The notes under the pieces: generated by a model | What the model was told of the DNA's origin: nothing | Database searches by the model: none | Seen by the model: only the letters and a program-made list of their open reading frames with translations | In this document: positions 1 through 8,272 of the stretch, piece by piece | Numbering within the stretch: the stretch's first letter is position 1 | Layout of the letters: every line of letters starts with the position of its first letter | Made by a program: the position numbers and the translations under genes | Origin: Streptomyces sp. MJM8645 | Lineage (GTDB): Bacteria > Actinomycetota > Actinomycetes > Streptomycetales > Streptomycetaceae | DNA length: 64,000 nt | Reading direction: 5' to 3' | Assembly: GCF_001625365.1 (NCBI RefSeq) | Contig: NZ_LJJF01000001.1 | Coordinates: 4,475,001-4,539,000, forward strand

Positions 1-21
1 ATCACCACAGGAGATCGTCGG

Positions 22-633
22 ATGAACACCCCGCAGGAGAACCGCCGCACCGCCTACGCCGTCGTCGGCGCCCCCGCCCTGATGGCCCTCTACGGGGGGA
101 TCCGGCTGATCCCGGGCTCCCGGGAGCCCGGCCTCGGCTGGACGGCCGGCCACACCGCGATGTTCGCCGGGCTGCTGCTGTTCGCCCCGGTCCTGCTCGC
201 CCTGCGCGGGCTGCTCGCCCCGCGCGGCACCACGGCCGGGCGGCTCGCGGCCGGTGCCGCGCTCGGCACGGCGTTCGCCGGCCTGGCGGCCTCGCTGGTG
301 CAGATCGGGATCGATCTGTACGTCGGCCTGGCGGCGGCGGACAAGGCCGGGCAGTCGCGGATGTTCGACCGCGTCCAGGGCGTCCCCGGGGTGCTGCCGG
401 CGGTCTACCAGATCGGCCCGCTGCTGTTCTACGTCGGCCTGCTGGCCCTGCTGGTCGCCGCCGCAGTGGGCGCGGCCCGGACGCTGCCCTGGTGGAGCCC
501 GGTGCTGATGCTGGTCGGCACCGCCGCCTCGGGGGCCGACCTGGCGCTGATCCCGGTGGCCGCGGTCTGCTACCTGGCGGCGCTGGCCCCGCTGGCCCGC
601 CGCGCCGCCGGGCCCCGCCCGGCACTGGTCTGA
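22..633 (+). CDS. Small multi-pass integral membrane protein, function unknown
   Basis: The product has 203 residues and about five hydrophobic segments (roughly residues 13-33, 46-65, 77-100, 135-158 and 163-190), so it is very probably an inner-membrane protein. I recognise no catalytic motif and cannot name a family with confidence. The ATG at 22 is preceded by GGAG at 10-13, a good ribosome binding site. It converges on the metallopeptidase/vWA gene. Its stop codon lies at the start of a degenerate 15-bp tandem repeat (625-684). Confidence 0.75.
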   Translation: MNTPQENRRTAYAVVGAPALMALYGGIRLIPGSREPGLGWTAGHTAMFAGLLLFAPVLLALRGLLAPRGTTAGRLAAGAALGTAFAGLAASLVQIGIDLYVGLAAADKAGQSRMFDRVQGVPGVLPAVYQIGPLLFYVGLLALLVAAAVGAARTLPWWSPVLMLVGTAASGADLALIPVAAVCYLAALAPLARRAAGPRPALV

Positions 634-684
634 CCGGTACTGGTCTGACCGGTGCTGGTCCGCCCGGTGCTGGTCTGGCTGGGC
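625..684. repeat. Four degenerate 15-bp tandem units at a convergent gene end
   Basis: The unit CTGGTCTGACCGGTR is present at 625-639 and 640-654. More diverged copies follow at 655-669 and 670-684. The array begins inside the last codons of the upstream membrane protein and ends before the convergent gene. The unit length is a multiple of three, so a shifted frame would read a Gly-rich pentapeptide repeat. Confidence 0.7.
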
Positions 685-742
685 GGTCCGGACGGGCGGT
701 ACGGACGGGCGGCCGCTCCCGCAGGGGAGGGGCGGGCGCCCG

Positions 743-2542
743 TCAGCTCATCCGGAACACCGGTCCGCGCGGGGTGAACGGCAGCCCTGCGCCCCGGGGG
801 ACCAGGAAGGCGTGCTCGCGGCGTACCCGCAGCACGTCGCACGCGCCATCGGTGATCACCAGCACGGGCGCCCCGCGCGGGAAGTCCTCGGCCCGCTCCA
901 GCAGGTCGACGCCCGGCTGCAGCTCGGTGCCGCCGCGCCCGCGCACCCGGACCCGGCCGGCGATCTCGCCGACCGGGACGTACCCGGCGTCGTGCGGCGC
1001 GGCGTCGCAGTGCACCACCCGGGCCGCGGGCACGTCCCGGGCGGCCGCGTACGAGGCGATCGCGCCGAGCGCCTTGCCGAGCAGGACCCGGTTCATCGAG
1101 CCGGAGGTGTCCAGGACGACGCCGAAGGTGCAGCGCGGCACCTCCTCCGGCGGGTGGTAGCGGCCGGCCCGGGGGATGTCCGGGGTGGCGGACTGCCGAC
1201 GGGCCGGGCGGGAGTAGCTGCGGACCGGCTCCGGACGGGGCACGAACTCGTCGAACCAGCGGGCCAGCCGGGCGTCCCAGGGCAGCGGCGGGTGGGCGAG
1301 GGCGCGGATCTCCTCGACCAGTCCGGCGGGCAGCAGCCCGCGGTCGCGCTGGTGCAGCTCGAAGCCCTGCTGGAGGCCGCGGCGGTAGAAGTCGTCGAGG
1401 TCCACGTAGTCGCGCGGGCCGCGGTCCAGCGGTGCGCCGAGGATGTCCGGGCGGTTCTTGCCGGCCAGAGTGGCGAGCCGGCGGGTCCGGCGCTCGTCGC
1501 GGACGATCCGGTCGTACACCTCCTCGGCCGACAGCCCCTTCAGCTGTGGGTCGTGCAGCAGGCCTTCGGGCATGTCGCCGACGCCCATCTCCAGCAGCCA
1601 GCCGTTGATGACGTAGTCGGCGGCGACGTTGAAGAGGAACGGGTCCCGGCCGCCGCGGCGCTCGCCGTGCCGCAGGGCGGCGTGCAGCATCTCGTGGCCG
1701 AGGATGAACCGCCACTCCTCGTCGGTCTGCTGGCGCAGCGGGTTGATGTAGACCTCGCCGGCCTCGGCGTTGACGGCGGCGATGGAGATGCCGTGGGCGC
1801 GGGCCAGTTCGGCGTCGGCGACGACGGTGAGGCCGGCCGCGATGCCGCCGAGCAGCGGGTAGGAGGAGACGAACCAGCCGAGCGCCCTGGTCCACGGCCG
1901 TACGGGCAGGCGCTCGCCGGTCTCCCGGTCGAAACGGCCGCCGGCCCGGTCCATCGCGGCGGACATGGTGCGGGTGAGGGCGGCGGCGAAGGCCGCCGAC
2001 CAGTCCTTCGGGGTGTGGCCGTAGTCCTGCCACTCGACCAGCAGCTGGTCGTGGTCGGCGGTGCCGGCCGTCCCGGCGGTGACGGCGGGCGGCAGGCCGT
2101 CGCGGCGCCAGCGGGCGGCCAGCTCCTCCTCGTCGCCGCCCGGGTACTCCTGCGGGAGGGCGACCGGGGGGCGGCCGACGGGGAAGGTCGCGAGGAAACG
2201 GTTCACCACCGCGCAGCGGGCCGCCTCCTCGTAGGCGTCGGGCTGGACCCGGACACCCTTGGCGGCCGGGACGTGGCCGAAGCCCAGGTGCAGCAGGCAG
2301 TGCGCCAGCACCCAGGCCCACTCGTCCGGCTCGGCCCGGCGGCGCGGGTTGACGTGCACGGTGCCGTCGGAGTCGACCACCGCCCAGCCGCCGGTCGGGG
2401 CCAGCCCGCAGTCGTCCCGGCGGCAGAAATCGGCGGGCACGGCGTCGAAGGCCGGGTTCTGGCGCAGCAGCCGGACCCCCTCGGCGAAGACCTCCGCGCC
2501 CGGGTCCGGCTTCTTCGCACCCTTCTGGACGGAAGGGCTCAC
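743..2542 (-). CDS. Metallopeptidase-like / VWA-domain protein (DUF2201 type)
   Basis: The product has 599 residues. Residues 262-291 carry a zincin motif (HEMLH at 283-287, then RH at 291-292). Residues 63-90 repeat the same pattern in degenerate form (VNP, then EW, then HCLLH at 81-85) without the catalytic Glu. The C-terminal von Willebrand A domain starts near 471 and has MIDAS residues DTSGSM (478-483), the Thr in GGTE (near 539) and the Asp in ITDG (near 565). The GTG start at 2542 overlaps the stop of the MoxR-type ATPase gene by 4 nt (GTGA), so the two are translationally coupled. This fits the widespread MoxR/vWA chaperone-like pairs; metal binding by MIDAS and zinc binding are inferred. 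The reading frame stays open much further upstream, but that part overlaps the ATPase gene. Confidence 0.88.
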   Translation of the reverse strand: MSPSVQKGAKKPDPGAEVFAEGVRLLRQNPAFDAVPADFCRRDDCGLAPTGGWAVVDSDGTVHVNPRRRAEPDEWAWVLAHCLLHLGFGHVPAAKGVRVQPDAYEEAARCAVVNRFLATFPVGRPPVALPQEYPGGDEEELAARWRRDGLPPAVTAGTAGTADHDQLLVEWQDYGHTPKDWSAAFAAALTRTMSAAMDRAGGRFDRETGERLPVRPWTRALGWFVSSYPLLGGIAAGLTVVADAELARAHGISIAAVNAEAGEVYINPLRQQTDEEWRFILGHEMLHAALRHGERRGGRDPFLFNVAADYVINGWLLEMGVGDMPEGLLHDPQLKGLSAEEVYDRIVRDERRTRRLATLAGKNRPDILGAPLDRGPRDYVDLDDFYRRGLQQGFELHQRDRGLLPAGLVEEIRALAHPPLPWDARLARWFDEFVPRPEPVRSYSRPARRQSATPDIPRAGRYHPPEEVPRCTFGVVLDTSGSMNRVLLGKALGAIASYAAARDVPAARVVHCDAAPHDAGYVPVGEIAGRVRVRGRGGTELQPGVDLLERAEDFPRGAPVLVITDGACDVLRVRREHAFLVPRGAGLPFTPRGPVFRMS

Positions 2543-3603
2543 CGGCGGGCCTCGACCAGCCGGGGCATGTCCCGGGCCGCCTCGATCAGGAACCAGGAGG
2601 GCAGCACCGGATTGCCGTCCGCGCCGTCGGCGATCACCGTCTGGGCGACCTCCACCGAGATCTCGGCCAGCTGCACCAGCAGCGACTTGGCCCGGAAGGC
2701 GGTCTGCCGCTGCGCCCCCGAGGCGTGCTCCTTGCTGGCCGGAAGCTCCTTGACCAGGCGGCCGCGGAAGGCGTCGGCCAGGTAGTAGAGCAGGTCGCGG
2801 TCCTCCAGCCGGTGCGGCCAGCGGGCGTCGCCCTTGAGGATCGCCTCCAGGCCGTAGGCGTTGCGGACGATCTTGGCGTAGCCGCAGAAGGCGATCGCGT
2901 GCTGCGGGGTGAGCAGCCCGTACGCGAGCACCTTGAGGGTCTCCTCGTCCAGGGTGGGGCCGAAGGAGTGCAGCGCGTCGGAGAGCATGTGCCAGGCGCG
3001 TGGGGTGGAGAACGGCTCCTCGGTCTTCGGCGGGGCGGACCACAGGTGGTCGGGCCGGTCGGTGACGTAGTCGACGACCCAGGGGTGGATGCCGGCGCCG
3101 GCCGCCCAGTGCAGCCAGTCCGCGGCGCTGGCCCGCAGGTGCACGTGGACCATGCGGTTGACCAGCGCGGACGCCATCGGTCGGGCGAGCGCGCCGTCGG
3201 TGGCGCGGTTCCCGGCGCCGATCACGATCGAGCCGGGCGGCAGCTCGTACGAGCCGATCCGGCGGTCCAGGATCAGCGAGTAGAACGCCTTCTGGACGTC
3301 CGGGGTCGCCGCGTTGAGCTCGTCCAGGAACAGGCAGTACGGCTCGTCGCGGGCGATCTGCTCGGGCGGGCAGAACCGGGAACGGCCCTCCGGGGTCAGC
3401 TGCGGGACACCGATCAGGTCCTCCGGGGCGAGCTGGGTGCCGACCAGGCTCACGCACTCCAGGCCGAGCGACTCGGCGAACTCCCTTACCAGCGAGGACT
3501 TTCCGATCCCGGGCGCGCCCCAGAGGAACACCGGCCGGACGGTGGCCAGCCCGAGCAGCAACTCGGGAATCTGGACGGGCGAGACGCTGACTGCTCCCTG
3601 CAC
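2539..3603 (-). CDS. MoxR-type AAA+ ATPase
   Basis: The product has 354 residues. It carries Walker A GAPGIGKS (29-36), Walker B LFLDE (91-95) and a sensor-1 Asn in IGAGNR (near 132), the arrangement of MoxR/RavA-type AAA+ proteins. The GTG at 3603 was chosen because AAGGAG sits just upstream; the frame stays open to 3780, but that stretch would overlap the divergent sirtuin gene. MoxR ATPases usually work with vWA-domain partners in metal-centre insertion or complex assembly. The partner here is the vWA gene overlapped by 4 nt downstream. The substrate is unknown. Confidence 0.9.
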   Translation of the reverse strand: MQGAVSVSPVQIPELLLGLATVRPVFLWGAPGIGKSSLVREFAESLGLECVSLVGTQLAPEDLIGVPQLTPEGRSRFCPPEQIARDEPYCLFLDELNAATPDVQKAFYSLILDRRIGSYELPPGSIVIGAGNRATDGALARPMASALVNRMVHVHLRASAADWLHWAAGAGIHPWVVDYVTDRPDHLWSAPPKTEEPFSTPRAWHMLSDALHSFGPTLDEETLKVLAYGLLTPQHAIAFCGYAKIVRNAYGLEAILKGDARWPHRLEDRDLLYYLADAFRGRLVKELPASKEHASGAQRQTAFRAKSLLVQLAEISVEVAQTVIADGADGNPVLPSWFLIEAARDMPRLVEARR

Positions 3604-3715
3604 GGGGCTCCTTGGCAAGTGGTGGGGTGACCGGCCCAGTCTGCGGCGGGAGTTGACGCGGCGCACCCGGATTTTCGCTGGCGCCCCGAACCGGCCCGCC
3701 CGTACCGTCCGGGGC

Positions 3716-4456
3716 ATGAACGCGAAACGCCCCCTGATCGCCGTCCTCACCGGCGCGGGCATCTCGACCGACTCGGGCATCCCCGACTACCGAGGCCCGC
3801 AGGGGCTCTGGCAGCGCGACCCGTCGGCCCAGGACCTGGTCACCATCGGCCCGTACCGTGCCGATCCCGAGGTGCGGCGGCGGGCGTGGCGACTGAGGCT
3901 GGAGACGGGTGTGCTGGGGGCCGAGCCGAACGCCGGGCACCGGGCGCTGGTCGACCTGGAGCGCTCGGGGCTGCCGCTGCGGGTGCTCACCCAGAACGTG
4001 GACGGGCTGCACCAGCGGGCCGGGCTGGCCCCGCGCAAGGTGCTCGAACTGCACGGCACCGCACTGGAGGTGAAGTGTCTGGGCTGCGGGGCGACGGGGC
4101 CGATGGCGGAGGCGCTGCGGCGGGTCGAGGCGGGCGAGCCGGACCCCGCCTGTCGGGCGTGCGGGGGGATCCTGAAGCCGCGCACGGTGATGTTCGGCGA
4201 GAACCTGGACCAGGAGGTGCTCGGGCAGGCCGACTCGATCGCCCGTGCCTGCGACGTGTTCATCGCGGTCGGTACCAGTCTTCAGGTGTTCCCGGTGGCC
4301 GCGCTGCCGTACGACGCGGTGCGGACCGGGTCGAAGCTGATCATCCTGAACGCCGAGCCGACGCCGTACGACGAGGCCGCCGTCGAGGTGATCCGCGAGC
4401 CGATCTCCCAGGCGCTGCCGGACCTGGTGCGGAGGCTGGTGGGGGAGGGGCTCTGA
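3716..4456 (+). CDS. Sirtuin-family NAD-dependent protein deacylase
   Basis: The product has 246 residues and every Sir2 hallmark: GAGIS (13-17) for NAD binding, TQNVDGLH (92-99), catalytic His113 in the HG motif, a zinc finger with Cys121/Cys124/Cys146/Cys149, and GTSLQV (187-192) closing the Rossmann fold. It should remove acyl groups from lysines using NAD, giving nicotinamide and O-acyl-ADP-ribose. It is divergent from the ATPase gene with about 110 bp between. Two ADP-ribosylglycohydrolase-family genes lie within 6 kb, so the locus is rich in NAD/ADP-ribose functions. Acyl preference cannot be read from the sequence. The stop lies in a short G-rich direct repeat (GGGCTCTGAA twice). Confidence 0.93.
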   Translation: MNAKRPLIAVLTGAGISTDSGIPDYRGPQGLWQRDPSAQDLVTIGPYRADPEVRRRAWRLRLETGVLGAEPNAGHRALVDLERSGLPLRVLTQNVDGLHQRAGLAPRKVLELHGTALEVKCLGCGATGPMAEALRRVEAGEPDPACRACGGILKPRTVMFGENLDQEVLGQADSIARACDVFIAVGTSLQVFPVAALPYDAVRTGSKLIILNAEPTPYDEAAVEVIREPISQALPDLVRRLVGEGL

Positions 4457-4551
4457 AAAAAGGGCTCTGAAGAAGGGGCTTAAAAACGGGTGAACCGCAT
4501 GCGTACGATGATCCTTCCGGCTCCCCCCTCATGGCCTGGAGTGATCGAGCG

Positions 4552-5766
4552 ATGACGACGACGGCGAAGTTCGACCCCTGGTCGGCGGCGTTCGTGGCCC
4601 ACCCGTACGACGCGTACGCCGAGTTGCGCGAGCACGCGCCGGTGACGTACTTCGAGCCGACCGGGCAGTGGCTCGTCTCGCGGCACGAGGACGTCAGCGC
4701 GCTCCTGCGCGACCGGCGGCTCGGGCGCACCTACACCCACCGCTTCAGCCACCAGGAGTTCGGCCGGCCCGAACCCGACCCGGCACACGAGCCCTTCCAC
4801 ACCCTCAACGACTTCGGGCTGCTCGACCTGGAGGCCCCCGACCACACCCGGATCCGCCGGCTGGTCTCCAAGGCCTTCACCCCGCGCATGGTCGAGGGCC
4901 TGCGGCCGACCGTCCAGCGGCTCGCCGGGGAACTCGTCGACGGCCTGCTCGCGGCCGGCGGCGGCGACCTGATCGCCGCCGTCGCCGAGCCGCTGCCGGT
5001 CGCCGTGATCGCCGAGATGCTCGGCGTGCCGGAGAGTGACCGGCACCTGCTGCGGCCCTGGTCCGCCGACATCACCGGCATGTACGAGCTCAACCCGAGC
5101 GAGGAGGCCGCCCGCAAGGCCGTCACCGCGAGCACCGAGTTCTCCGACTACCTGCGCGCCCTCATCCGCGAACGCCGCACCGCCCCCGGCACCGACCTGA
5201 TCAGCGCGCTGATCCAGGCCCAGGAGGGCTCCGACGCGCTCAGCGAGCAGGAGATGATCTCCACCTGCGTGCTGCTGCTCAACGCCGGCCACGAGGCGAC
5301 CGTCAACACCACCGGCAACGGCTGGTGGGCGCTGTTCCGCAACCCCGGTGAACTCGCCCGGCTGCGCGGCGCGACCGACGCGCTCCTGCCCACCGCCATC
5401 GAGGAGCTGATGCGCTGGGACACCCCGCTGCAGCTGTTCGAACGGTGGGTCCTGGAGGACATCGAGCTGCGCGGCGTCACCATCCCGCGCGGCTCCGAGG
5501 TCGCCCTCCTCTTCGGCTCCGCCAACCGCGACCCCGAGCGCTTCACCGACCCCGACCGCCTCGACCTCGGCCGCACCGACAACCCCCACATCACCTTCGG
5601 CGCCGGAATCCACTTCTGTCTCGGCGCCCCGCTCGCCAGACTGGAACTCACCGAGTCCTACGGCGCCCTCCTGCGCCGCGCCCCCGGCCTGCGCCTGGCC
5701 CGCGAACCCGAGTGGAACCCGGGCTACGTGATCCGGGGCCTCAGGGAACTGGTGGTCGAGGTCTAG
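4552..5766 (+). CDS. Cytochrome P450 monooxygenase
   Basis: The product has 404 residues, the normal size for a soluble bacterial P450. The I-helix oxygen-activation motif is AGHEAT (245-250), the K-helix ExxR is EELMR (284-288), and the haem-binding loop FGAGIHFCLG places the axial thiolate at Cys356. I chose ATG 4552 (GGAG at 4537-4540) over the in-frame ATG at 4531, which has no ribosome binding site. No ferredoxin or reductase gene is adjacent, so electrons must come from elsewhere. Nothing around it indicates a biosynthetic cluster, and the substrate is unknown. Confidence 0.95.
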   Translation: MTTTAKFDPWSAAFVAHPYDAYAELREHAPVTYFEPTGQWLVSRHEDVSALLRDRRLGRTYTHRFSHQEFGRPEPDPAHEPFHTLNDFGLLDLEAPDHTRIRRLVSKAFTPRMVEGLRPTVQRLAGELVDGLLAAGGGDLIAAVAEPLPVAVIAEMLGVPESDRHLLRPWSADITGMYELNPSEEAARKAVTASTEFSDYLRALIRERRTAPGTDLISALIQAQEGSDALSEQEMISTCVLLLNAGHEATVNTTGNGWWALFRNPGELARLRGATDALLPTAIEELMRWDTPLQLFERWVLEDIELRGVTIPRGSEVALLFGSANRDPERFTDPDRLDLGRTDNPHITFGAGIHFCLGAPLARLELTESYGALLRRAPGLRLAREPEWNPGYVIRGLRELVVEV

Positions 5767-5815
5767 ATCGAGGTCGGGGCCAGGTCGGGGTCGGTTCGAG
5801 GAACGGGGGAGAGCT

Positions 5816-6814
5816 GTGGGCAAGGCGACGGGGTCACTGCTGGGGCTGGCGATCGGGGATGCGATCGGCCGGGTGACCGAGTTCAAGACGGTAGAGATGA
5901 TTGCCGACGACCACCCGGACTGGCGGCAACTTCCGCTGCCCCCAAGGGCGCTGGTCACCGACGACACCCAGATGACCCTCGCCCTCGGCCGTGGTCTGCG
6001 CATTGCCCTGGAGCGCGGGCCGCTCACCCCGCTACGGCTGGAGCGGCCCGTTCGCGAGGAGTTCGTCGACTGGTGGCGCTCCCCGCAGAACAACCGTGCT
6101 CCCGGCATGACCTGCCTGCGCGCCTGCGAGCGGCTGAGCCGCCCCGAGTACCGCTGGCAGCAGGCGAGCGACGTCGGTTCCAAGGGCTGCGGCGCCAACA
6201 TGCGGGTCGCTCCGGTCGGACTGATCCGCGAACTCGACGCCCGCCAGCTCGCGGGCGCCGCGCAGCTGCAGTCCGCGCTCACCCACGGGCACCCGACCGC
6301 ACTCGCCGCCAGTGACCTCACCGCGTACGCCATCCGCAAGCTCGCCGAGGGCGTTCCGCCGGCCGGCCTGCCCGCGGTGCTGCGGGCGTACGTGCTGGCG
6401 AGCCGCGAGCGGTACGACGAGTTCTGGCTCGGCGACCTCTCCGCGCGCTGGTACGGCCGCTCGCCGCAGGACGTCATCGCCCGCGGCTGGGACGACTGCC
6501 TGGCCGTGCTCGACCAGTTGGACGCCGCGCTCGCCGCGCCCGACGTCGAAGCGGACCCGTGTCTGGCCACCGGTGAGGGCTGGGTCGCCGAGGAGGCCTT
6601 CGCCACCGGCCTGCTCTGCTTTCTGCTGCTGCCGGACGACCCGGTGTCCGCCGTCCGCCGGGCCGCCTACTCCAGCGGCGACTCGGACTCCCTGGCCTGT
6701 CTGACCGGCGCCTTCGCCGGGGCCCATCACGGGGAGTCGGTCTGGCCGCAGGAGTGGGTGGAGCGGATCGAGTACCGGGACGAGCTGCTCGCGCTCGGGG
6801 CGCTCTGGGACTGA
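5816..6814 (+). CDS. ADP-ribosylglycohydrolase (ARH/DraG) family protein 1
   Basis: The product has 332 residues. It carries the two acidic clusters that bind the di-metal site in ARH/DraG enzymes: TDDTQ at 48-52 and GDSDS at 288-292. It also has the family-typical SKGCG and LTHGHPT motifs in mid-protein. The GTG start at 5816 follows a GGGGGAGAG ribosome binding site. Family members cleave ADP-ribose from proteins or related glycosidic ADP-ribose conjugates. A second, divergent copy lies 1.5 kb downstream on the other strand beyond the serpin gene. No ADP-ribosyltransferase is in the window, so the substrate is open. Confidence 0.9.
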   Translation: MGKATGSLLGLAIGDAIGRVTEFKTVEMIADDHPDWRQLPLPPRALVTDDTQMTLALGRGLRIALERGPLTPLRLERPVREEFVDWWRSPQNNRAPGMTCLRACERLSRPEYRWQQASDVGSKGCGANMRVAPVGLIRELDARQLAGAAQLQSALTHGHPTALAASDLTAYAIRKLAEGVPPAGLPAVLRAYVLASRERYDEFWLGDLSARWYGRSPQDVIARGWDDCLAVLDQLDAALAAPDVEADPCLATGEGWVAEEAFATGLLCFLLLPDDPVSAVRRAAYSSGDSDSLACLTGAFAGAHHGESVWPQEWVERIEYRDELLALGALWD

Positions 6815-6877
6815 GCTCCACAACCTGTGTTCCGGGCCCGGGGGGAACCGGGTTCGGGGGTGGTGCGTCGAAGGGCC

Positions 6878-8206
6878 ATGACGAAGCGCAGCACCGCAGG
6901 GCATGGCCGTTCCCGCCGTCGGGTGGGGCTGCTTCTCGCCGCCGGGTTGGCGGCCGGTCCGGCGCTGGCCGGGTGCGGGAGTGCGGTGGGCGGGGGGCCC
7001 GTGGTGGTGCGGGCCTCGGCGTCGGGGAGCCGGGCGGCGGTGGATCCGGGGCAGGTGGCGGCGGTGGCGGCCGGGACCAGCGCCTTCGGGCTGGACCTGC
7101 TGCACGCGCTGACCGCGACGCCGGACGGGGCGGGGCGCAACGTCGTGGTCTCGCCGGCCGGGCTGGCGAGCGTGCTCGGGATGCTGCTGCCGGGGGCGCG
7201 CGGCGCCACCGCCGAGGAGCTGGCCAAGGCCCTGCACACCGGGCTCGACCCGCGGCAGTACGCCCTCGCCGTCGGCGCGCCGGACAGCGGGAGCCGGGCC
7301 GGCGGCGACCAGGTCGTCCTGCGCCGCTCCGACGCCCTGTGGACGCAGCAGGGCCTGGCCGTCGCCCCGGATTACCTGGACACGCTCGCCGCCGCCTTCG
7401 ACACCGGCGTGCACCCCGTCGACTTCGCCAGGGACCCGGCCGGCGCCCGCGGGAGCATCAACGCGGCGGTGGAGAAGGCCACCGAGGGGCGGATCAAGGA
7501 GCTCTTCGGCCCGCGGCAGATCACCGCCGACACCCGGCTGGCGCTCACCGACGCGCTCTACCTGAAGGCGGCGTGGGCCTCCGGGTTCAAGCCCGCGAAC
7601 ACCTCCGAGCGCCCCTTCCACCGGCTGGACGGCTCCACCCCGTCGGTGAGCACGATGAGCCGCACCGGCACCCTCCGGTACGCCGAGGGCTCCGGCGGCA
7701 TCGTCGGCGAACCCTGGCAGGCCGTCGAACTCCCTTACGTGGGAGGTGGGTTGGCGATGGATCTGATCGTCCCCGCGCAGGGCGGGTACGCGGCCTTCAG
7801 CAAGGGCCTGGACCAGGCCCAGCTCGACCGGATCCTCGGCGGGCTCGGCGAGCGGTCCGTCGACCTGACCCTGCCGCGGTTCCACTTCGACACGGCCAAC
7901 GACCTCGTCCCCGCCCTGCGCTCACTCGGCGTCAAGGCGGCCTTCGACGCGCCCGACTTCACCGGCATCACCGCCAAGGAGCCGCTCGTCCTGGGCGCGG
8001 TGGTGCAGAAGGCCACCGTCGAGGTGAACGAGGACGGTACGGTCGCGGCGGCCGGCAGCGGCGCCGGGGTGGCGGCGATGGCGGCGCCGGCCGCGCCGGA
8101 GTCCGTCCAACTGCACATCGACCGGCCGTTCCTGTTCCTGATCCGCGACACCGCCGACGGGCGGCCGCTGTTCCTCGGCCAGGTCACCGACCCGCAGGCC
8201 TCCTGA
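6878..8206 (+). CDS. Secreted serpin, predicted lipoprotein
   Basis: The product has 442 residues. The N-terminus is a twin-basic leader, a hydrophobic segment and an ALAGC lipobox with Cys33, so it should be exported and lipid-anchored. The rest is a full serpin domain ending in the conserved strand region (RPFLFLIRD, then PLFLGQVTDP). The reactive-loop hinge is inhibitory in type: E385-D-G387-T388-V-A-A-A-G. Counting P17 as Glu385 gives Met401 as P1 and Ala402 as P1', the same spacing and P1 residue as human alpha-1-antitrypsin. It is therefore predicted to inhibit an elastase- or chymotrypsin-like serine protease outside the cell. In-frame starts also exist at 6863 (GTG) and 6827. It is followed by an 18-bp tandem repeat. 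Confidence 0.93.
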   Translation: MTKRSTAGHGRSRRRVGLLLAAGLAAGPALAGCGSAVGGGPVVVRASASGSRAAVDPGQVAAVAAGTSAFGLDLLHALTATPDGAGRNVVVSPAGLASVLGMLLPGARGATAEELAKALHTGLDPRQYALAVGAPDSGSRAGGDQVVLRRSDALWTQQGLAVAPDYLDTLAAAFDTGVHPVDFARDPAGARGSINAAVEKATEGRIKELFGPRQITADTRLALTDALYLKAAWASGFKPANTSERPFHRLDGSTPSVSTMSRTGTLRYAEGSGGIVGEPWQAVELPYVGGGLAMDLIVPAQGGYAAFSKGLDQAQLDRILGGLGERSVDLTLPRFHFDTANDLVPALRSLGVKAAFDAPDFTGITAKEPLVLGAVVQKATVEVNEDGTVAAAGSGAGVAAMAAPAAPESVQLHIDRPFLFLIRDTADGRPLFLGQVTDPQAS

Positions 8207-8217
8207 GCCGACCCGCA

Positions 8218-8253
8218 GACGAAGCAGGCGAAGCGGACGAAGCAGGCGAAGCC
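8218..8253. repeat. 18-bp tandem duplication between convergent genes
   Basis: GACGAAGCAGGCGAAGCG (8218-8235) is followed directly by a copy with one change at the last base (8236-8253). The repeat fills most of the short gap between the serpin stop and the stop of the convergent ARH-family gene. It does not form a hairpin and I see no protein in it. Confidence 0.75.
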
Positions 8254-8272
8254 GCCGGAGGAGGACCGGGCG

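Noticed and set aside
743..4054. A single 1103-residue minus-strand frame covering both the vWA gene and the ATPase region
   Set aside because: The upstream 500 residues are an antisense-like shadow of the ATPase gene and are Arg/Pro-rich without motifs. The GTG at 2542 overlapping the ATPase stop is the real start.
4480..6606. A 708-residue minus-strand frame opposite the P450 and ARH genes
   Set aside because: Composition is Ser/Arg/Pro-rich without motifs, while both plus-strand genes have complete catalytic motifs.
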